A stretch of 64,000 nucleotides of DNA from Staphylococcus pseudintermedius (GTDB taxonomy: Bacteria; Bacillota; Bacilli; Staphylococcales; Staphylococcaceae), in assembly GCF_001792775.2 (NCBI RefSeq), contig NZ_MLGE02000013.1:19494-83493 (forward strand). The letters are read 5' to 3'. A program made the position numbers and the translations under genes. Shown piece after piece: positions 41,628 to 51,196 of the stretch. A model generated the notes under the pieces. It ran no database searches. It was not told the origin of the DNA and saw nothing but the letters and a program-made list of their open reading frames with translations. Every line of letters starts with the position of its first letter. Position 1 is the stretch's first letter.

Positions 41628-42635
41628 TTAGCCTATATAGTTTTCAGTCCAATACGGCTGGTGTTTCTCATTAAAGTCTACACCAATACCGATTGTTTTG
41701 ACATGTTCATTCAAAATATTTTTACGATGCCCACTTGAATTCATTAATCCATGGTGCGCAAAAATTGCACTCGTTTGACCATATGCCAAGTTTTCTGCCG
41801 CTGTCTGATATTGATGGCCGTCTTTTTCAATACGCTCAAATGGTGATTCCCCTTTAAGATTTGTATGGTCAAAATATTGATTTTCAGCCATGTCCGTACT
41901 ATGCTTACGCGCAGTGCTAGCTAATTTGTTCGAATAGCTAAGGGGTTGCAATCCTTTTTGAACTCTCTCAGCATTTAATAAATAATAATCTTCTTTCTCA
42001 AAACTTTCTTGTAAATATTTTGATGGGGCTGCATATTGACTGTTCAATCTATTTTCCATTTGATGACTGATTTGCATTAATCCTGTTAATTGATTATTTT
42101 CATGTTGATCATAAAATGCAGTCGTATAAATCCCGTCTTTATCAAATATATCGTATTCATCGTTATCATTTTCATAAATGGTGCGACCTTTTTGAATCCC
42201 TTTAATCGGTTGACCCAGTTCTTTACGTACCGCTTTTTTAGCTATTCCGTATTTCACACCACTTTTCGATGTAATCATATTTTGATTTGTATACAGACCG
42301 TGCACCTTGTTATCAATATAGCTGACCATCACGAAGTTACTAAAATCTTGATGATAAACTTGCCATTTTGTTCCGTATTCATTACCAATTTCTGACTCAG
42401 GTGGACCGAGTTTTTGTTCGACTTCATTACGACTCATGTTCATCTGAATATTTCTAAGTGCAAAATTTTGTGATTTAGGCTTTTTAAGTGTTGTTTCGTT
42501 CGTTTTACCTTCTACAAGTTGATCGATTTGTTGGGTAAATGGTGTCGCAATTTTAGAAAATGTCTCATTCGGCTGAAGTGGTATGAGTAATAAAAGTATG
42601 ATACCTACAACGGTGATTGAGAGAAATTTTTTGAT
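41628..42635 (-). CDS. CAP/SCP-domain protein with CAP-associated N-terminal domain; start codon non-canonical
   Basis: Predicted membrane-anchored extracellular protein like Bacillus YlbC: signal/anchor helix (KKFLSITVVGIILLLLIPL), a CAP-associated repeat domain (MSRNEVEQKLGPPESEIG...), then a C-terminal CAP domain (LLNAERVQKGLQPL, YFDHTNLKGESPFERI, AENLAYGQTSA, SSGHRKNILN). The canonical frame begins only at an ATG at 42443, which would cut off the anchor. The coding frame clearly continues upstream to ATC at 42635, with AAAGGAG 9 bases before it; a CTG closer to that site is the other option. It starts 15 bases after guaC ends. Confidence 0.75.
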   Translation of the reverse strand: MKKFLSITVVGIILLLLIPLQPNETFSKIATPFTQQIDQLVEGKTNETTLKKPKSQNFALRNIQMNMSRNEVEQKLGPPESEIGNEYGTKWQVYHQDFSNFVMVSYIDNKVHGLYTNQNMITSKSGVKYGIAKKAVRKELGQPIKGIQKGRTIYENDNDEYDIFDKDGIYTTAFYDQHENNQLTGLMQISHQMENRLNSQYAAPSKYLQESFEKEDYYLLNAERVQKGLQPLSYSNKLASTARKHSTDMAENQYFDHTNLKGESPFERIEKDGHQYQTAAENLAYGQTSAIFAHHGLMNSSGHRKNILNEHVKTIGIGVDFNEKHQPYWTENYIG

Positions 42636-42649
42636 AACGAACAGCTCCT

Positions 42650-43627
42650 TTAGTCACGGTCTCCGTTAAAGATAGAATTGCGTACGATGACATAATCTAC
42701 TTTTCTTAAGGCATCTACATCTTTGCCACCTGCATAAGAAATCGAGCTTTGCAAATCTTCCTGCATCTCTACAAGAGTATCTTGAAGTGAGCCTTTATGT
42801 TCGACAAACATCTTTTTGCCTTCAACATTTTTACGTTCACCTTTTTGATATTCTGACGCACTGCCAAAGTACTCTTTATATTTTTTACCTTCTATTTCCA
42901 CTGTCTCACCCGGTGATTCCTCATGAGCCGCAAAGAGAGAACCAATCATGACCATTGATGCACCAAAGCGCACTGATTTTGCAATGTCGCCATGTGTACG
43001 GATACCACCGTCTGCAATAATAGGTTTACGGGCAGCTTTACTACAATGATTGACTGCAGCTAATTGCCATCCACCTGTCCCAAATCCAGTTTTGATTTTT
43101 GTAATACAAACACGCCCAGGACCAATACCGACTTTCGTTGCATCAGCACCCGCGTTTTCAAGTTCTCTCACGCCTTCTGGTGTACCGACATTACCTGCAA
43201 TCACAAACGCTTTAGGTAAATGTTCCTTAATATATTGAATCATGCCAATCACTTGATCTGAATGCCCATGTGCAATATCTATTGTAATATATTCTGGTGT
43301 AAGATTCTCAGCTTTCAAGGCATCAATAAATTCAAATTCTCCAGGTTTAACACCTACAGAAATTGAAGCATATAACCCTTTACTTTGCATCTTTTTGACA
43401 AAAGGTAAACGCGCTGCTTCATCAAATCGGTGCATAATATAGAAGTAATCATTTTGCGCAAACCATTCTGCCAAAGATTCATTCATCACTGTTTGCATAT
43501 TAGCTGGCACAACTGGCAATTTAAAACGTTTCGGGCCAAATTGTACAGATGTATCGATTTCTGAACGACTTTTTACAATACTTTTATTCGGGATGAGTTG
43601 GATATCTTCATAGTCAAAAATTTTCAT
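42650..43627 (-). CDS. guaC: GMP reductase
   Basis: NADPH-dependent conversion of GMP to IMP in purine salvage. 325 aa, the short GuaC2 type without CBS domains. It has the catalytic Cys in [11 protein letters not shown], and flavin-free IMPDH-fold motifs such as [14 protein letters not shown] and [10 protein letters not shown]. The start is the ATG at 43627 with AAAGGGG upstream, separated from it by CTTTTTTT. A promoter TTTACT-N17-TATATT is at 43662-43690, inside the stretch that also forms the rpsN terminator. Confidence 0.95.
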   Translation of the reverse strand: MKIFDYEDIQLIPNKSIVKSRSEIDTSVQFGPKRFKLPVVPANMQTVMNESLAEWFAQNDYFYIMHRFDEAARLPFVKKMQSKGLYASISVGVKPGEFEFIDALKAENLTPEYITIDIAHGHSDQVIGMIQYIKEHLPKAFVIAGNVGTPEGVRELENAGADATKVGIGPGRVCITKIKTGFGTGGWQLAAVNHCSKAARKPIIADGGIRTHGDIAKSVRFGASMVMIGSLFAAHEESPGETVEIEGKKYKEYFGSASEYQKGERKNVEGKKMFVEHKGSLQDTLVEMQEDLQSSISYAGGKDVDALRKVDYVIVRNSIFNGDRD

Positions 43628-43702
43628 AAAAAAAGCCCCTTTATCTTTTTATTCCTTTGATAATATACTACCTTTAAGGAACAAAGTAAAATAAAGAGGG
43701 GG
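43628..43702 (-). terminator. rpsN terminator overlapping the guaC promoter and ribosome site
   Basis: On the minus strand CCCC-TCTTTAT pairs with ATAAAGGGG across about 50 bases and runs into seven T that end at the guaC ATG. The guaC ribosome site is the 3' arm. The guaC promoter (TTTACT at 43685-43690, TATATT at 43662-43667) lies in the loop. Confidence 0.6.
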
Positions 43703-43707
43703 TCGCT

Positions 43708-43977
43708 TTACCAACTTGATTTTTTAACGCCAGGAATTTGACCTTTATGAGCATGTTCTCTAAATGCAATACGAGACATTTCAAATTTACGTAGCACACC
43801 ACGAGGACGACCTGTCACTTTACATCTGCGTGTTAAACGTGTTGGTGAAGAATCTCTTGGTAATTTTCTTAACGCTTCATAGTCTCCTTTTGCTTTTAAT
43901 TCTCTACGTAATTCAGCATATTTTGCGACTAATGCTTCTCTTTTTTGCTCTTTTACAATTTTCGACTTTTTAGCCAT
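43708..43977 (-). CDS. rpsN: 30S ribosomal protein S14, zinc-independent paralogue
   Basis: Long-form S14 (89 aa) starting MAKKSKI. The zinc-binding S14 made from the main ribosomal operon is about 61 aa with CxxC motifs; this form lacks them (a single Cys in RRCKVTGRP), so it can replace the zinc form when zinc is short. A 21-base Zur-type box lies 20 bases upstream. Divergent from rpmG, which also has a box. Confidence 0.95.
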   Translation of the reverse strand: MAKKSKIVKEQKREALVAKYAELRRELKAKGDYEALRKLPRDSSPTRLTRRCKVTGRPRGVLRKFEMSRIAFREHAHKGQIPGVKKSSW

Positions 43978-43996
43978 ATATATGAACACTCCTTAC

Positions 43997-44017
43997 AAAT
44001 CGTAATAATTACGTTTT
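43997..44017. promoter_or_regulatory. Zur box upstream of rpsN
   Basis: AAATCGTAAT-A-ATTACGTTTT matches the Bacillus Zur consensus AAATCGTAAT-N-ATTACGATTT at all but one position. Confidence 0.85.
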
Positions 44018-44077
44018 ACATATTAGCACATGCCTCTTCTTCTTGGCAAGAGTTTAATTGATGAAAATAAAAAAGAG

Positions 44078-44106
44078 TTGGCAAAATGCTTGGCTCGTGC
44101 TAAAAT
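44078..44106 (+). promoter_or_regulatory. rpmG promoter
   Basis: TTGGCA, 17-base spacer, TAAAAT. Confidence 0.75.
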
Positions 44107-44109
44107 AAT

Positions 44110-44130
44110 AAATCGTAATAGTTTCAATTT
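44110..44130 (+). promoter_or_regulatory. Half-conserved Zur box at the rpmG start site
   Basis: AAATCGTAAT-A-GTTTCAATTT: the left half is perfect and the right half matches 6 of 10. It begins 4 bases after the -10 hexamer, a position that would block transcription. Confidence 0.6.
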
Positions 44131-44148
44131 GAAAAGGAGGGACTAGTC

Positions 44149-44298
44149 ATGCGCGTAAATGTAACTTTAGCATGTACTGAATGTGGTGACCGTAACTACA
44201 TCACAACTAAAAACAAACGAACTAATCCTGAGCGTATTGAAATGATGAAGTATTGCCCAAGATTAAACAAACACACTTTACACAGAGAAACAAAATAA
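44149..44298 (+). CDS. rpmG: 50S ribosomal protein L33
   Basis: 49-aa L33, [17 protein letters not shown]... AAAGGAGG precedes the ATG. One CxxC pair is intact (CTEC) but the second site reads CPRL, so only three of the four zinc ligands remain, which suggests a zinc-independent or weakened form. Together with rpsN and the Zur boxes this fits zinc-sparing ribosome remodelling (inference). Confidence 0.95.
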   Translation: MRVNVTLACTECGDRNYITTKNKRTNPERIEMMKYCPRLNKHTLHRETK

Positions 44299-44651
44299 TC
44301 ATAGTGAATAATCACTGTCATTGATTGTGCGACGCTTATTACACAAGTACATCAATGCGTTAGCGAGCGCGTCACCTTGCTTATAATTAAAATACGACAT
44401 AAGTCAAATGATTTCAAACATCATTTGACTTTTTTATTTACCTTTTCATTATACAACTATTCTACATATTAGCCGCAAAACTGCTTACACCCTTTGTATC
44501 ATGATGAATTTCTCCACCGTATTTTCTATTTTTCATACTCAATTTTAATCCCCTCGATATTTTATCGCTTTAAAGTCGCAAATTTTTATTGAAACTCATC
44601 CCCTTAACAAGTAAAATATATAGAAAGCTAATTGTTGAGGAGAAGATATGT
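44299..44651. other. Intergenic region rpmG to permease gene; no catalase gene
   Basis: Holds a strong terminator at 44400-44437 and otherwise no gene. In S. aureus katA lies in this interval. Confidence 0.5.
44400..44437 (+). terminator. Terminator downstream of rpmG
   Basis: AAGTCAAATGAT pairs perfectly with ATCATTTGACTT, followed by a T run. Confidence 0.9.
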
Positions 44652-46103
44652 ATGGAAGAAAAAAATTTAAGTAGAGGCCTCCAATCAAGACATATTACAA
44701 TGATTGCCATTGGAGGCGCGATTGGTACAGGGCTCTTTGTCGCAACTGGTGGGGTGATAGCTCAAGCTGGTCCAGGTGGCGCGATACTTGCTTATTTAGT
44801 CATCGGGGTGATGTTATACTTTTTAATGTCATCAATAGGAGAAATGGCAACTTTTTACCCTGTGTCTGGAGCATTTAGTAGTTATGCCAATCGTTTTGTA
44901 GACCCATCTTTAGGTTTTACGATGGGTTGGTTATACTGGACAATTTGGTCTCTTGTCACAAGTGTAGATATTATCGTTGCATCGAGTGTCATTAACTATT
45001 GGGATGCATTTCATTTCTTCTCACCGCTTGTATGGAGTTTAATCTTTTTAGCCTTATTATTTTTAGTGAATATCTTTACCGTTAAAGCGTTTGGTGAAGC
45101 TGAATTTTGGCTATCTTTAATTAAAGTTGTCACGATTATTATTTTCATCGTCCTAGGCATTTTAATGATTTTCGGTATTTTAGGAGGGCATTATTACGGT
45201 TTTAAACACTTTACAACGGGTGAAGCACCATTTGTTGGGGGCATTTCAGGATTCTTAAGCGTCTTATTAATCGCAGGCTTTTCCGTTGGTGGAACTGAGG
45301 TCGTTGCAGTTACAGCGGGTGAATCAGATAATCCGAAAACGTCCATGCCACGTGCGATCAAACAAGTTTTTTGGCGCATTTTATTATTCTATGTGTTGTC
45401 TATCGCGGTGATTTCTGCCATTTTAGCTTATACAGATCCAACATTACTCAATCAAAGTGGTTCAATCGCTCAAAGTCCATTTACGATTGTTTTTGATAGA
45501 GTCGGTATTGCTTTTGCAGCTTCTGTTATAAACGCGGTGATTTTAACATCATTACTTTCAGCTGCAAATTCAGGTGTTTTTACCACGAGTCGTATGTTGT
45601 TCTCATTAAGTCAAGACGGACAAGCACCAAAGTTTTTAGGTCACATTCATTCACGTTCACAACTGCCATTACGCGCTTTATACACAACATTTATTTTCAT
45701 TGCAGCCGTTACGATTTATGCAAACTTTAATCCAAAAAGTGTCATGGGCTTGCTCAATATTATTGGTGCCCTCGTTACATTTGTTTGGGCCTCAAGTATT
45801 ATTGCTCAAATCAGATTACGACGTGCTATTAAAAAGCAAAATAAAGATATCAATCAATTGTTACCTTATCAGGCGTCATTTTACCCTGTTGGACCTATTA
45901 TCGTTATCGCAACGTTGTTATTCTTAATTCTCGGTAGTTCAGCTGAAGCATTTGTTCATTTTGATTTAGCGAAATTAGCACAAAACTTTTTACCTATTTT
46001 CATTTTGCTACTCGTCTATATCGTTCATAAGTTGATTCACAAGACACGCATCATTCCACTTGAAGAGATTGATTTAAGCGAACATGAATCTTATCGCGAA
46101 TAG
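44652..46103 (+). CDS. APC-family amino-acid permease
   Basis: Proton-coupled amino-acid transporter of the AAT branch (LysP/GabP/ProY relatives). 483 aa with twelve hydrophobic segments; the first contains IAIGGAIGTGLFVATGG and the sixth region GGTEVVAVTAGESDNPKTSMPRAI, both typical. Start ATG at 44652 behind GAGGAG; the open frame extends 21 codons further but without similarity to the family start. Substrate not determinable; S. aureus annotation at this site varies (GABA, proline). Confidence 0.9.
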   Translation: MEEKNLSRGLQSRHITMIAIGGAIGTGLFVATGGVIAQAGPGGAILAYLVIGVMLYFLMSSIGEMATFYPVSGAFSSYANRFVDPSLGFTMGWLYWTIWSLVTSVDIIVASSVINYWDAFHFFSPLVWSLIFLALLFLVNIFTVKAFGEAEFWLSLIKVVTIIIFIVLGILMIFGILGGHYYGFKHFTTGEAPFVGGISGFLSVLLIAGFSVGGTEVVAVTAGESDNPKTSMPRAIKQVFWRILLFYVLSIAVISAILAYTDPTLLNQSGSIAQSPFTIVFDRVGIAFAASVINAVILTSLLSAANSGVFTTSRMLFSLSQDGQAPKFLGHIHSRSQLPLRALYTTFIFIAAVTIYANFNPKSVMGLLNIIGALVTFVWASSIIAQIRLRRAIKKQNKDINQLLPYQASFYPVGPIIVIATLLFLILGSSAEAFVHFDLAKLAQNFLPIFILLLVYIVHKLIHKTRIIPLEEIDLSEHESYRE

Positions 46104-46112
46104 ACTCAAATA

Positions 46113-46142
46113 AAGGAGCCTTCCGTGTAGGGCTCTTTTTTT
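46113..46142 (+). terminator. Terminator after the permease gene
   Basis: AGGAGCC pairs with GGGCTCT, followed by seven T. Confidence 0.75.
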
Positions 46143-46276
46143 CGTCTATTTTACTTCCATTACAATAACATCGTGTTTGAAAAGATGAATTTCATTAAAA
46201 AACTTGACTATTCCATTTCCTACATATTGCGATTTCATGTATAATTAAATTAATAAATTGTAAAGGTGGGCACGTG

Positions 46277-46591
46277 ATGATAGGACAAACAAACCTTTTC
46301 GATGATGTTTTAAAAACTGAAGAACGCTTTGTCATTGTGGTACAAGTTTTAGAAGAGAAAAACGGAAAGTTGTTGAAACGGACGTTAAGAGAGTATAGTA
46401 GTTTAACGCACGAACAAATGGAAAGTTTATTCCAACATTTAAAAGAGTTGTATTCGGAGACCGATTTTGAAGCGTCTCAATCGGCGTTTGCCATCACTGT
46501 GTACACAAATTTAGATTATGCTGCAGATCAAGTGTATGCGCATATTAAACGTCATCGTGGCAAACATGAGTGGACGCATACCGCAAAATAG
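46277..46591 (+). CDS. Hypothetical protein, 104 aa
   Basis: Not recognised. A charged, soluble protein starting MIGQTNLFDDVLKTEERF, with a mixed alpha/beta look and no membrane segment; the C-terminus is His/Lys-rich. AAAGGTGG lies upstream of the ATG pair at 46274-46277. Monocistronic with its own terminator. Conserved at this place between the permease and the HAD phosphatase in other staphylococci as I recall, without known function. Confidence 0.7.
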   Translation: MIGQTNLFDDVLKTEERFVIVVQVLEEKNGKLLKRTLREYSSLTHEQMESLFQHLKELYSETDFEASQSAFAITVYTNLDYAADQVYAHIKRHRGKHEWTHTAK

Positions 46592-46599
46592 TGAATCTT

Positions 46600-46631
46600 T
46601 GAAGTGCTCTGTTGAGGAGTGCTTCTTTTTT
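46600..46631 (+). terminator. Terminator after the 104-aa hypothetical gene
   Basis: GAAGTGCTC pairs with GGAGTGCTTC (two G-U pairs), followed by six T. Confidence 0.7.
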
Positions 46632-46682
46632 ACTGGCCAACATATTTATATGACCATTTCATCTCACACGACTTTAGAACAA

Positions 46683-46734
46683 ACAAAAAGCAAGGTCGAA
46701 ATCGCTCATTATTCAACGATCTTCTCTTGCTTTC
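46683..46734 (-). terminator. Terminator after the Cof-type phosphatase gene
   Basis: On the minus strand AAAGCAAG...AGATCG pairs with CGATTT...CTTGCTTT. Confidence 0.75.
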
Positions 46735-46744
46735 ATTGGATAGT

Positions 46745-47548
46745 TTATGACAATATTTGATCTAATGCGTACGGAATACCATCTTCATCATGGCTTTTTG
46801 TGACCATATCCGCATATGATTTCACTTCATCTGACGCATTGTTCATCGCAACAGCTTTTCCGACAACTTTAAACATTTCAATATCATTTGCACTGTCACC
46901 GAATGCCACCATTTGATTCACATCTAAATCTAAACGTTCAGCTAATTTTTTAATCGCTTCTCCTTTAGATACACCTTTACTCATAAATTCAAGGAAAAAC
47001 GGCTTACTCGTTGTCATATCGACCTCATTATCAAATTCGCCATCCATTTTTTTAATCAATTCTGCAATATGCTCTTCATAATCGACACCCATCACTTTAG
47101 GCACAGCATCTTGAATATAGTCTTTAATATCGTCCACTTTCTTCATAGGCAATCCTGTCAACTCTGATTCGATATTCATATATTCATGCTCGCCTTCATA
47201 AATAATTGTATCATCATGATAAGTTAATACGAAAAGTTCATGTTCACGGCAAAAGTCTACAATTTTATCGAATTCTGCTTTTTCAATGACTTTTTTCGAA
47301 ACAACTTCTTCATTAGAGAGTTCAATTGTTTGTGCCCCATTGTAACTCATAATATAACTTCCAAATTCATCCATCTTTAATGACTTTGCAGTTGGTAACA
47401 TCCCCGCTGTTGGACGACCTGAGGCAAGTGCGATTTTTACGCCATTTTTTTGAAGTAATAATAAATATGCTTTTGTTTTATCAGAGACACGGTTTTCGGA
47501 CGTCATTAACGTGTCATCCATGTCCATAACGACTAAATCTGGTTTCAT
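46745..47548 (-). CDS. Cof-type HAD-IIB phosphatase
   Basis: Haloacid-dehalogenase phosphatase, 267 aa, with motif I DMDDTL, motif II ASGRP, the C2B cap, and motif IV FGDSANDIEMF. Members dephosphorylate sugar phosphates, FMN or ThDP precursors; substrate unknown. ATG at 47548 behind AAAGGAG; the frame could extend six codons. Downstream of the thr operon in genome order but on its own transcript. Confidence 0.88.
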   Translation of the reverse strand: MKPDLVVMDMDDTLMTSENRVSDKTKAYLLLLQKNGVKIALASGRPTAGMLPTAKSLKMDEFGSYIMSYNGAQTIELSNEEVVSKKVIEKAEFDKIVDFCREHELFVLTYHDDTIIYEGEHEYMNIESELTGLPMKKVDDIKDYIQDAVPKVMGVDYEEHIAELIKKMDGEFDNEVDMTTSKPFFLEFMSKGVSKGEAIKKLAERLDLDVNQMVAFGDSANDIEMFKVVGKAVAMNNASDEVKSYADMVTKSHDEDGIPYALDQILS

Positions 47549-47675
47549 CTCCAAAACTCCTTTCAATTTGATTTTATCTTACACTAAACTGCAGTAAATT
47601 CAAAATGATAGAAGCCTAAATCAAAGCACGCACATCAAGCTTTTGACGCGCTTCTGTCTTAATCTTAATGTCACT

Positions 47676-47720
47676 CAAAAAAGAAAGACTAGGAAACAAT
47701 GAAATGCTCCCAATCTTTCG
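47676..47720 (-). terminator. Terminator after the hom-thrC-thrB operon
   Basis: On the minus strand AAAGATTGGGA pairs with TCCTAGTCTTT (with G-U pairs), followed by CTTTTTT. Confidence 0.7.
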
Positions 47721-47734
47721 CACAATATGAATAC

Positions 47735-48655
47735 TTAAAAATGATGTGTTACTTTCGATACGACACCTGATGTATTTACAGTGGCAAGTTCAGAATGACA
47801 ATCTTCAACATATTTGCGCAAAGCACGCACGAGTGGCCCACTGTTTTCTTTTTTAATCATTGTTAAAATTGTTGGACCCGCACCGGAAATCACAGTCGCA
47901 TATGCACCATGTTCGTGGGCAATGCGTTTTACCGCTTCAAAATCACGAATTAAATGTTGACGATATGGCTCGTGCAATCCATCTTGTTCCATCATTTGTC
48001 CAGCGAGTTCATAATGATGTTGAATGAAAGCACTAATCATCGTGTTACTAATGGCACTATATTTAACTGCATCTTGATGTGTAATACTGTCAGGTAGAAC
48101 TTTGCGTGCTTCCACCGTTTCAAGTTCGTACTCAGGTATGGAAATAATAAAGTCAACCGCTGGCACATCGATATGCGCAATGCTTGTCACTTTTGTTTCA
48201 GCGTTATGATAGCCCACGACTAAACCACCATAAATCGTTGGCGCAACATTATCGGGATGCCCTTCAATTTGTGTTGCCAATTGCAATAATTCGTACTGCG
48301 ATAGCTCAATATCTCCAAAGTAATTAGCGATAAATAGTGCCCCTACTAACGCTGAAGCAGATGAACCTAAGCCGCGCGCTAATGGAATATCACTGTACAT
48401 ATTAATTTCAAGCATGGGCAAAGTCACGTCATATTGAGCAGCGACTTGTTGTGCAATCTTATAAATGTAATGTGTTTCGTCTTCAGGCAAGCCAACGAGA
48501 TGTGGGCCATTGTGAATAAAACGCCATTGATCTTCTTCAATGATATGGGCGTCAATACGTAAAAATTTATTCAGCGCCATACCAATGGAATCAAACCCAC
48601 AGCCTAAGTTCGCTGTAGAAGCTGGAATCTCTAAATGTAGTTGTTTTTTTATCAT
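47735..48655 (-). CDS. thrB: Homoserine kinase
   Basis: Phosphorylates homoserine for threonine synthesis. GHMP kinase, 306 aa: N-terminal [21 protein letters not shown]-binding [15 protein letters not shown] near residue 90, and C-terminal [10 protein letters not shown]. The ATG overlaps the thrC stop by four bases (ATGA), so translation is coupled. Last gene of hom-thrC-thrB. Confidence 0.96.
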   Translation of the reverse strand: MIKKQLHLEIPASTANLGCGFDSIGMALNKFLRIDAHIIEEDQWRFIHNGPHLVGLPEDETHYIYKIAQQVAAQYDVTLPMLEINMYSDIPLARGLGSSASALVGALFIANYFGDIELSQYELLQLATQIEGHPDNVAPTIYGGLVVGYHNAETKVTSIAHIDVPAVDFIISIPEYELETVEARKVLPDSITHQDAVKYSAISNTMISAFIQHHYELAGQMMEQDGLHEPYRQHLIRDFEAVKRIAHEHGAYATVISGAGPTILTMIKKENSGPLVRALRKYVEDCHSELATVNTSGVVSKVTHHF

Positions 48656-49716
48656 TTTAACGCGTCCTTAATGTATTGAACGATACTTTTTTTATGATTT
48701 GGTAATGCTTGAATAGGATTTTCTAATAAACCAATCGCCGTATCCGGATCTTTCAAACCATTTCCAGTTAAAACTGCAACCACTTTTTTACCTTGAGGCA
48801 ATTTTCCTTGGCGATGTAATTTAATAAGTCCGGCTATCGATGCGTTACTTGCAGGTTCGCTAAAAATACCCTCTTTAGAAGTCATCAGTTGATACGCTTC
48901 TAAAATTTCTTCATCTGTGACTGCTTCAATTAAACCGTCAGATTCTTCAATCGCTTGAACTGCTTGCTTCCAACTTGCAGGATTACCGATACGAATCGCT
49001 GTAGCTATTGTTTCAGGGTTTTTAACGACTTGATTGTTAACGATAGGTGCTGCACCAGCCGCTTGGAATCCAAACATATGTGGTAAGCCTGTTTGATATT
49101 TTTCTTCGTACGTTTTAAAACCTTTCCAATATGCAGTAATATTTCCGGCGTTACCTACTGGAATAGCTAAAATATCTGGTGCTTGGTCATCTAACTGCTC
49201 AACAATTTCAAAAGCACTCGTTTTTTGACCTTCAATACGATACGGGTTGACTGAGTTGACTAATTCGATTTCTCCATCTTCAGCAACTTCTTTAACGATT
49301 TCTAACGCTTCGTCAAAGTTTCCTTCAATAGAGACGATTTCAGCACCATACATAACAGCTTGCGATAACTTTCCTAAAGCAATCTTACCTTCAGGAATGA
49401 CGACAATCGCTTTTAAACCTGCACGCGCCGCATATGCCGCAGCAGAAGCTGATGTATTCCCTGTCGAGGCACAGATCACCATTTTCTTGCCTTGCTCTTT
49501 CGCTTTTGTGACTGCCATGACCATGCCTCGATCTTTGAATGAACCAGTTGGATTAGCGCCTTCATATTTAACATACAGTTCAATGCCTAACATCTCTGAC
49601 ATCGTGTCACAATAAATGAGTGGCGTATGCCCTTCATTTAACGTCACTGTTGGTGTGTTTTCATCTACTGGTAGAAATGCTTTGTATTCTTCAACAAGAC
49701 CTTTCCATAATTTCAT
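48652..49716 (-). CDS. thrC: Threonine synthase
   Basis: PLP enzyme converting phosphohomoserine to threonine. 354 aa: PLP lysine in GSFKDRGM near residue 58, [16 protein letters not shown] near 82, and the PLP-phosphate loop in [11 protein letters not shown] near 185. The ATG at 49716 has AAGGAG 10 bases before it; a TTG at 49725 inside the hom stop region is less likely. Five bases separate it from hom. Confidence 0.95.
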   Translation of the reverse strand: MKLWKGLVEEYKAFLPVDENTPTVTLNEGHTPLIYCDTMSEMLGIELYVKYEGANPTGSFKDRGMVMAVTKAKEQGKKMVICASTGNTSASAAAYAARAGLKAIVVIPEGKIALGKLSQAVMYGAEIVSIEGNFDEALEIVKEVAEDGEIELVNSVNPYRIEGQKTSAFEIVEQLDDQAPDILAIPVGNAGNITAYWKGFKTYEEKYQTGLPHMFGFQAAGAAPIVNNQVVKNPETIATAIRIGNPASWKQAVQAIEESDGLIEAVTDEEILEAYQLMTSKEGIFSEPASNASIAGLIKLHRQGKLPQGKKVVAVLTGNGLKDPDTAIGLLENPIQALPNHKKSIVQYIKDALK

Positions 49717-49721
49717 ACGTA

Positions 49722-51005
49722 TCAAACTCCTTCAACTGGATAAATTTTTTCAACTTGATAATCGGCTTCTTGTTCAACATAAGATGTCGGATCAGTGTCA
49801 ATTCCAACAACAATCCCTGCAAATGTTGTCGGTGAGAGTTCAATCACTTGAAGCGATTTATGGAATGGTAAGTGACTTTTTAAAGTTGATTCCACTTGTT
49901 TAAGTGACGTTTCAGGTGTATTCACTACAAAATAATAACTTTCCTTTTCTTTTAATGTCACTGTCTCACCGTCGTCCATCATTTCTTTCGTTGCCTCCGT
50001 TTTTAATTCAAAATGAGGTGGTAATGTATGCAAGTTCGATTCGAATTGTAATGCAACATTGAGTAAGTCACTCACAACTGCTGAACCTGTAGCTAAACTT
50101 CCAGCGCCCTTACCGTAAAACATTGTCTCACCGACTGCATCACCAATGACATAAATCGCGTTGTACTCATTCTCGACAGCAGCGAGTTGGTGTGCATGTG
50201 CAATAAGCGTTGGACGAACGGACGCATCAATTTTGCCTTGCGCATATGAGCCTTTACCAATGAGTTTAATTTTGTACCCTAATGTTTTTGCTGTATCGAT
50301 ATCTTGCGGTGTCACGCCACTGATGCCTTCTGTTTTAACCTCATTTAACGTAATGACCTGATTAAATGATAAATACGATGTAATAACAACTTTTCGTGCT
50401 GCGTCAATACCTTCCACGTCATCAGTTGGGTCCGCCTCAGCAAAACCTAAATCTTGCGCTTGTTGTAATGCTGTTTCATAAGGTGCGCCGTCCTCTGTCA
50501 TCTTTGTCAAAATAAAATTGGAAGTACCATTAAAGATTCCCATAAATTTACTAATGTTATTTGCATTTAAACCGTTGTTAATGGCATTGACAATCGGGAT
50601 ACCCCCTGCAACACTAGCTTCATATTTGAGCGCGACACCGTTTGCTTCAGCTAAATCTTCTAAGACACGTAGGTGCACCGCTAATAAGTCTTTATTGGCA
50701 GTAATCACGTGTTTCTTTTGACTTAATGCTGCTTTTAACCAGTCCACAGTCGGCTCAATACCACCCATCACCTCGATGATAATATCCAAATCGTCATCAT
50801 TTAAAATGTCATTCACATCTTCCGTCAAATGATAACGTGAAATATTTAGCGGTCGCTTTTTGGATTTATCTCGAACCAAAATATGCTTAATCTGAATATC
50901 TTTTTGAATCGTTTCTTTAATCTGCTGATGGTTCTCTTCAATAATCTTAACGACTCCTGAACCGACAGTCCCTAATCCTAATAATGCAACATTAAGTTGT
51001 TTCAT
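49722..51005 (-). CDS. hom: Homoserine dehydrogenase
   Basis: NAD(P)-dependent reduction of aspartate semialdehyde to homoserine. 427 aa: Rossmann motif [10 protein letters not shown] near residue 10, catalytic/substrate region [16 protein letters not shown] near 145, and a C-terminal ACT domain (about 350-427), the usual threonine sensor. First gene of hom-thrC-thrB, divergent from aspartokinase across 190 bases. Confidence 0.96.
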   Translation of the reverse strand: MKQLNVALLGLGTVGSGVVKIIEENHQQIKETIQKDIQIKHILVRDKSKKRPLNISRYHLTEDVNDILNDDDLDIIIEVMGGIEPTVDWLKAALSQKKHVITANKDLLAVHLRVLEDLAEANGVALKYEASVAGGIPIVNAINNGLNANNISKFMGIFNGTSNFILTKMTEDGAPYETALQQAQDLGFAEADPTDDVEGIDAARKVVITSYLSFNQVITLNEVKTEGISGVTPQDIDTAKTLGYKIKLIGKGSYAQGKIDASVRPTLIAHAHQLAAVENEYNAIYVIGDAVGETMFYGKGAGSLATGSAVVSDLLNVALQFESNLHTLPPHFELKTEATKEMMDDGETVTLKEKESYYFVVNTPETSLKQVESTLKSHLPFHKSLQVIELSPTTFAGIVVGIDTDPTSYVEQEADYQVEKIYPVEGV

Positions 51006-51109
51006 TTATTTTCCCTCCGAATCAAATCTGATGAAATTACTCATGTTCTATTGAAATATATGTAAATATGGTTTAGTATAAATTCATTCACAAAGTTTGT
51101 AAAGTTCTA

Positions 51110-51124
51110 AAAATTTAGAAAAGA
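51110..51124. promoter_or_regulatory. Weak CodY-box-like sequence, hom/aspartokinase intergenic
   Basis: AAAATTTAGAAAAGA matches AATTTTCWGAAAATT at 10 of 15 positions. CodY controls these genes in S. aureus; the match alone is weak. Confidence 0.3.
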
Positions 51125-51196
51125 CAGTTCTATTTTACCATTAGTATTGGTTAATTTGAATAGGTATCTCATATTATAGAAAGGTTGTCTAAAGTT

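Noticed and set aside
51006..51196. Lysine riboswitch or T-box upstream of lysC/hom
   Set aside because: The interval is 190 bases and AT-rich, with none of the conserved riboswitch helices, no T-box sequence and no terminator before either gene.
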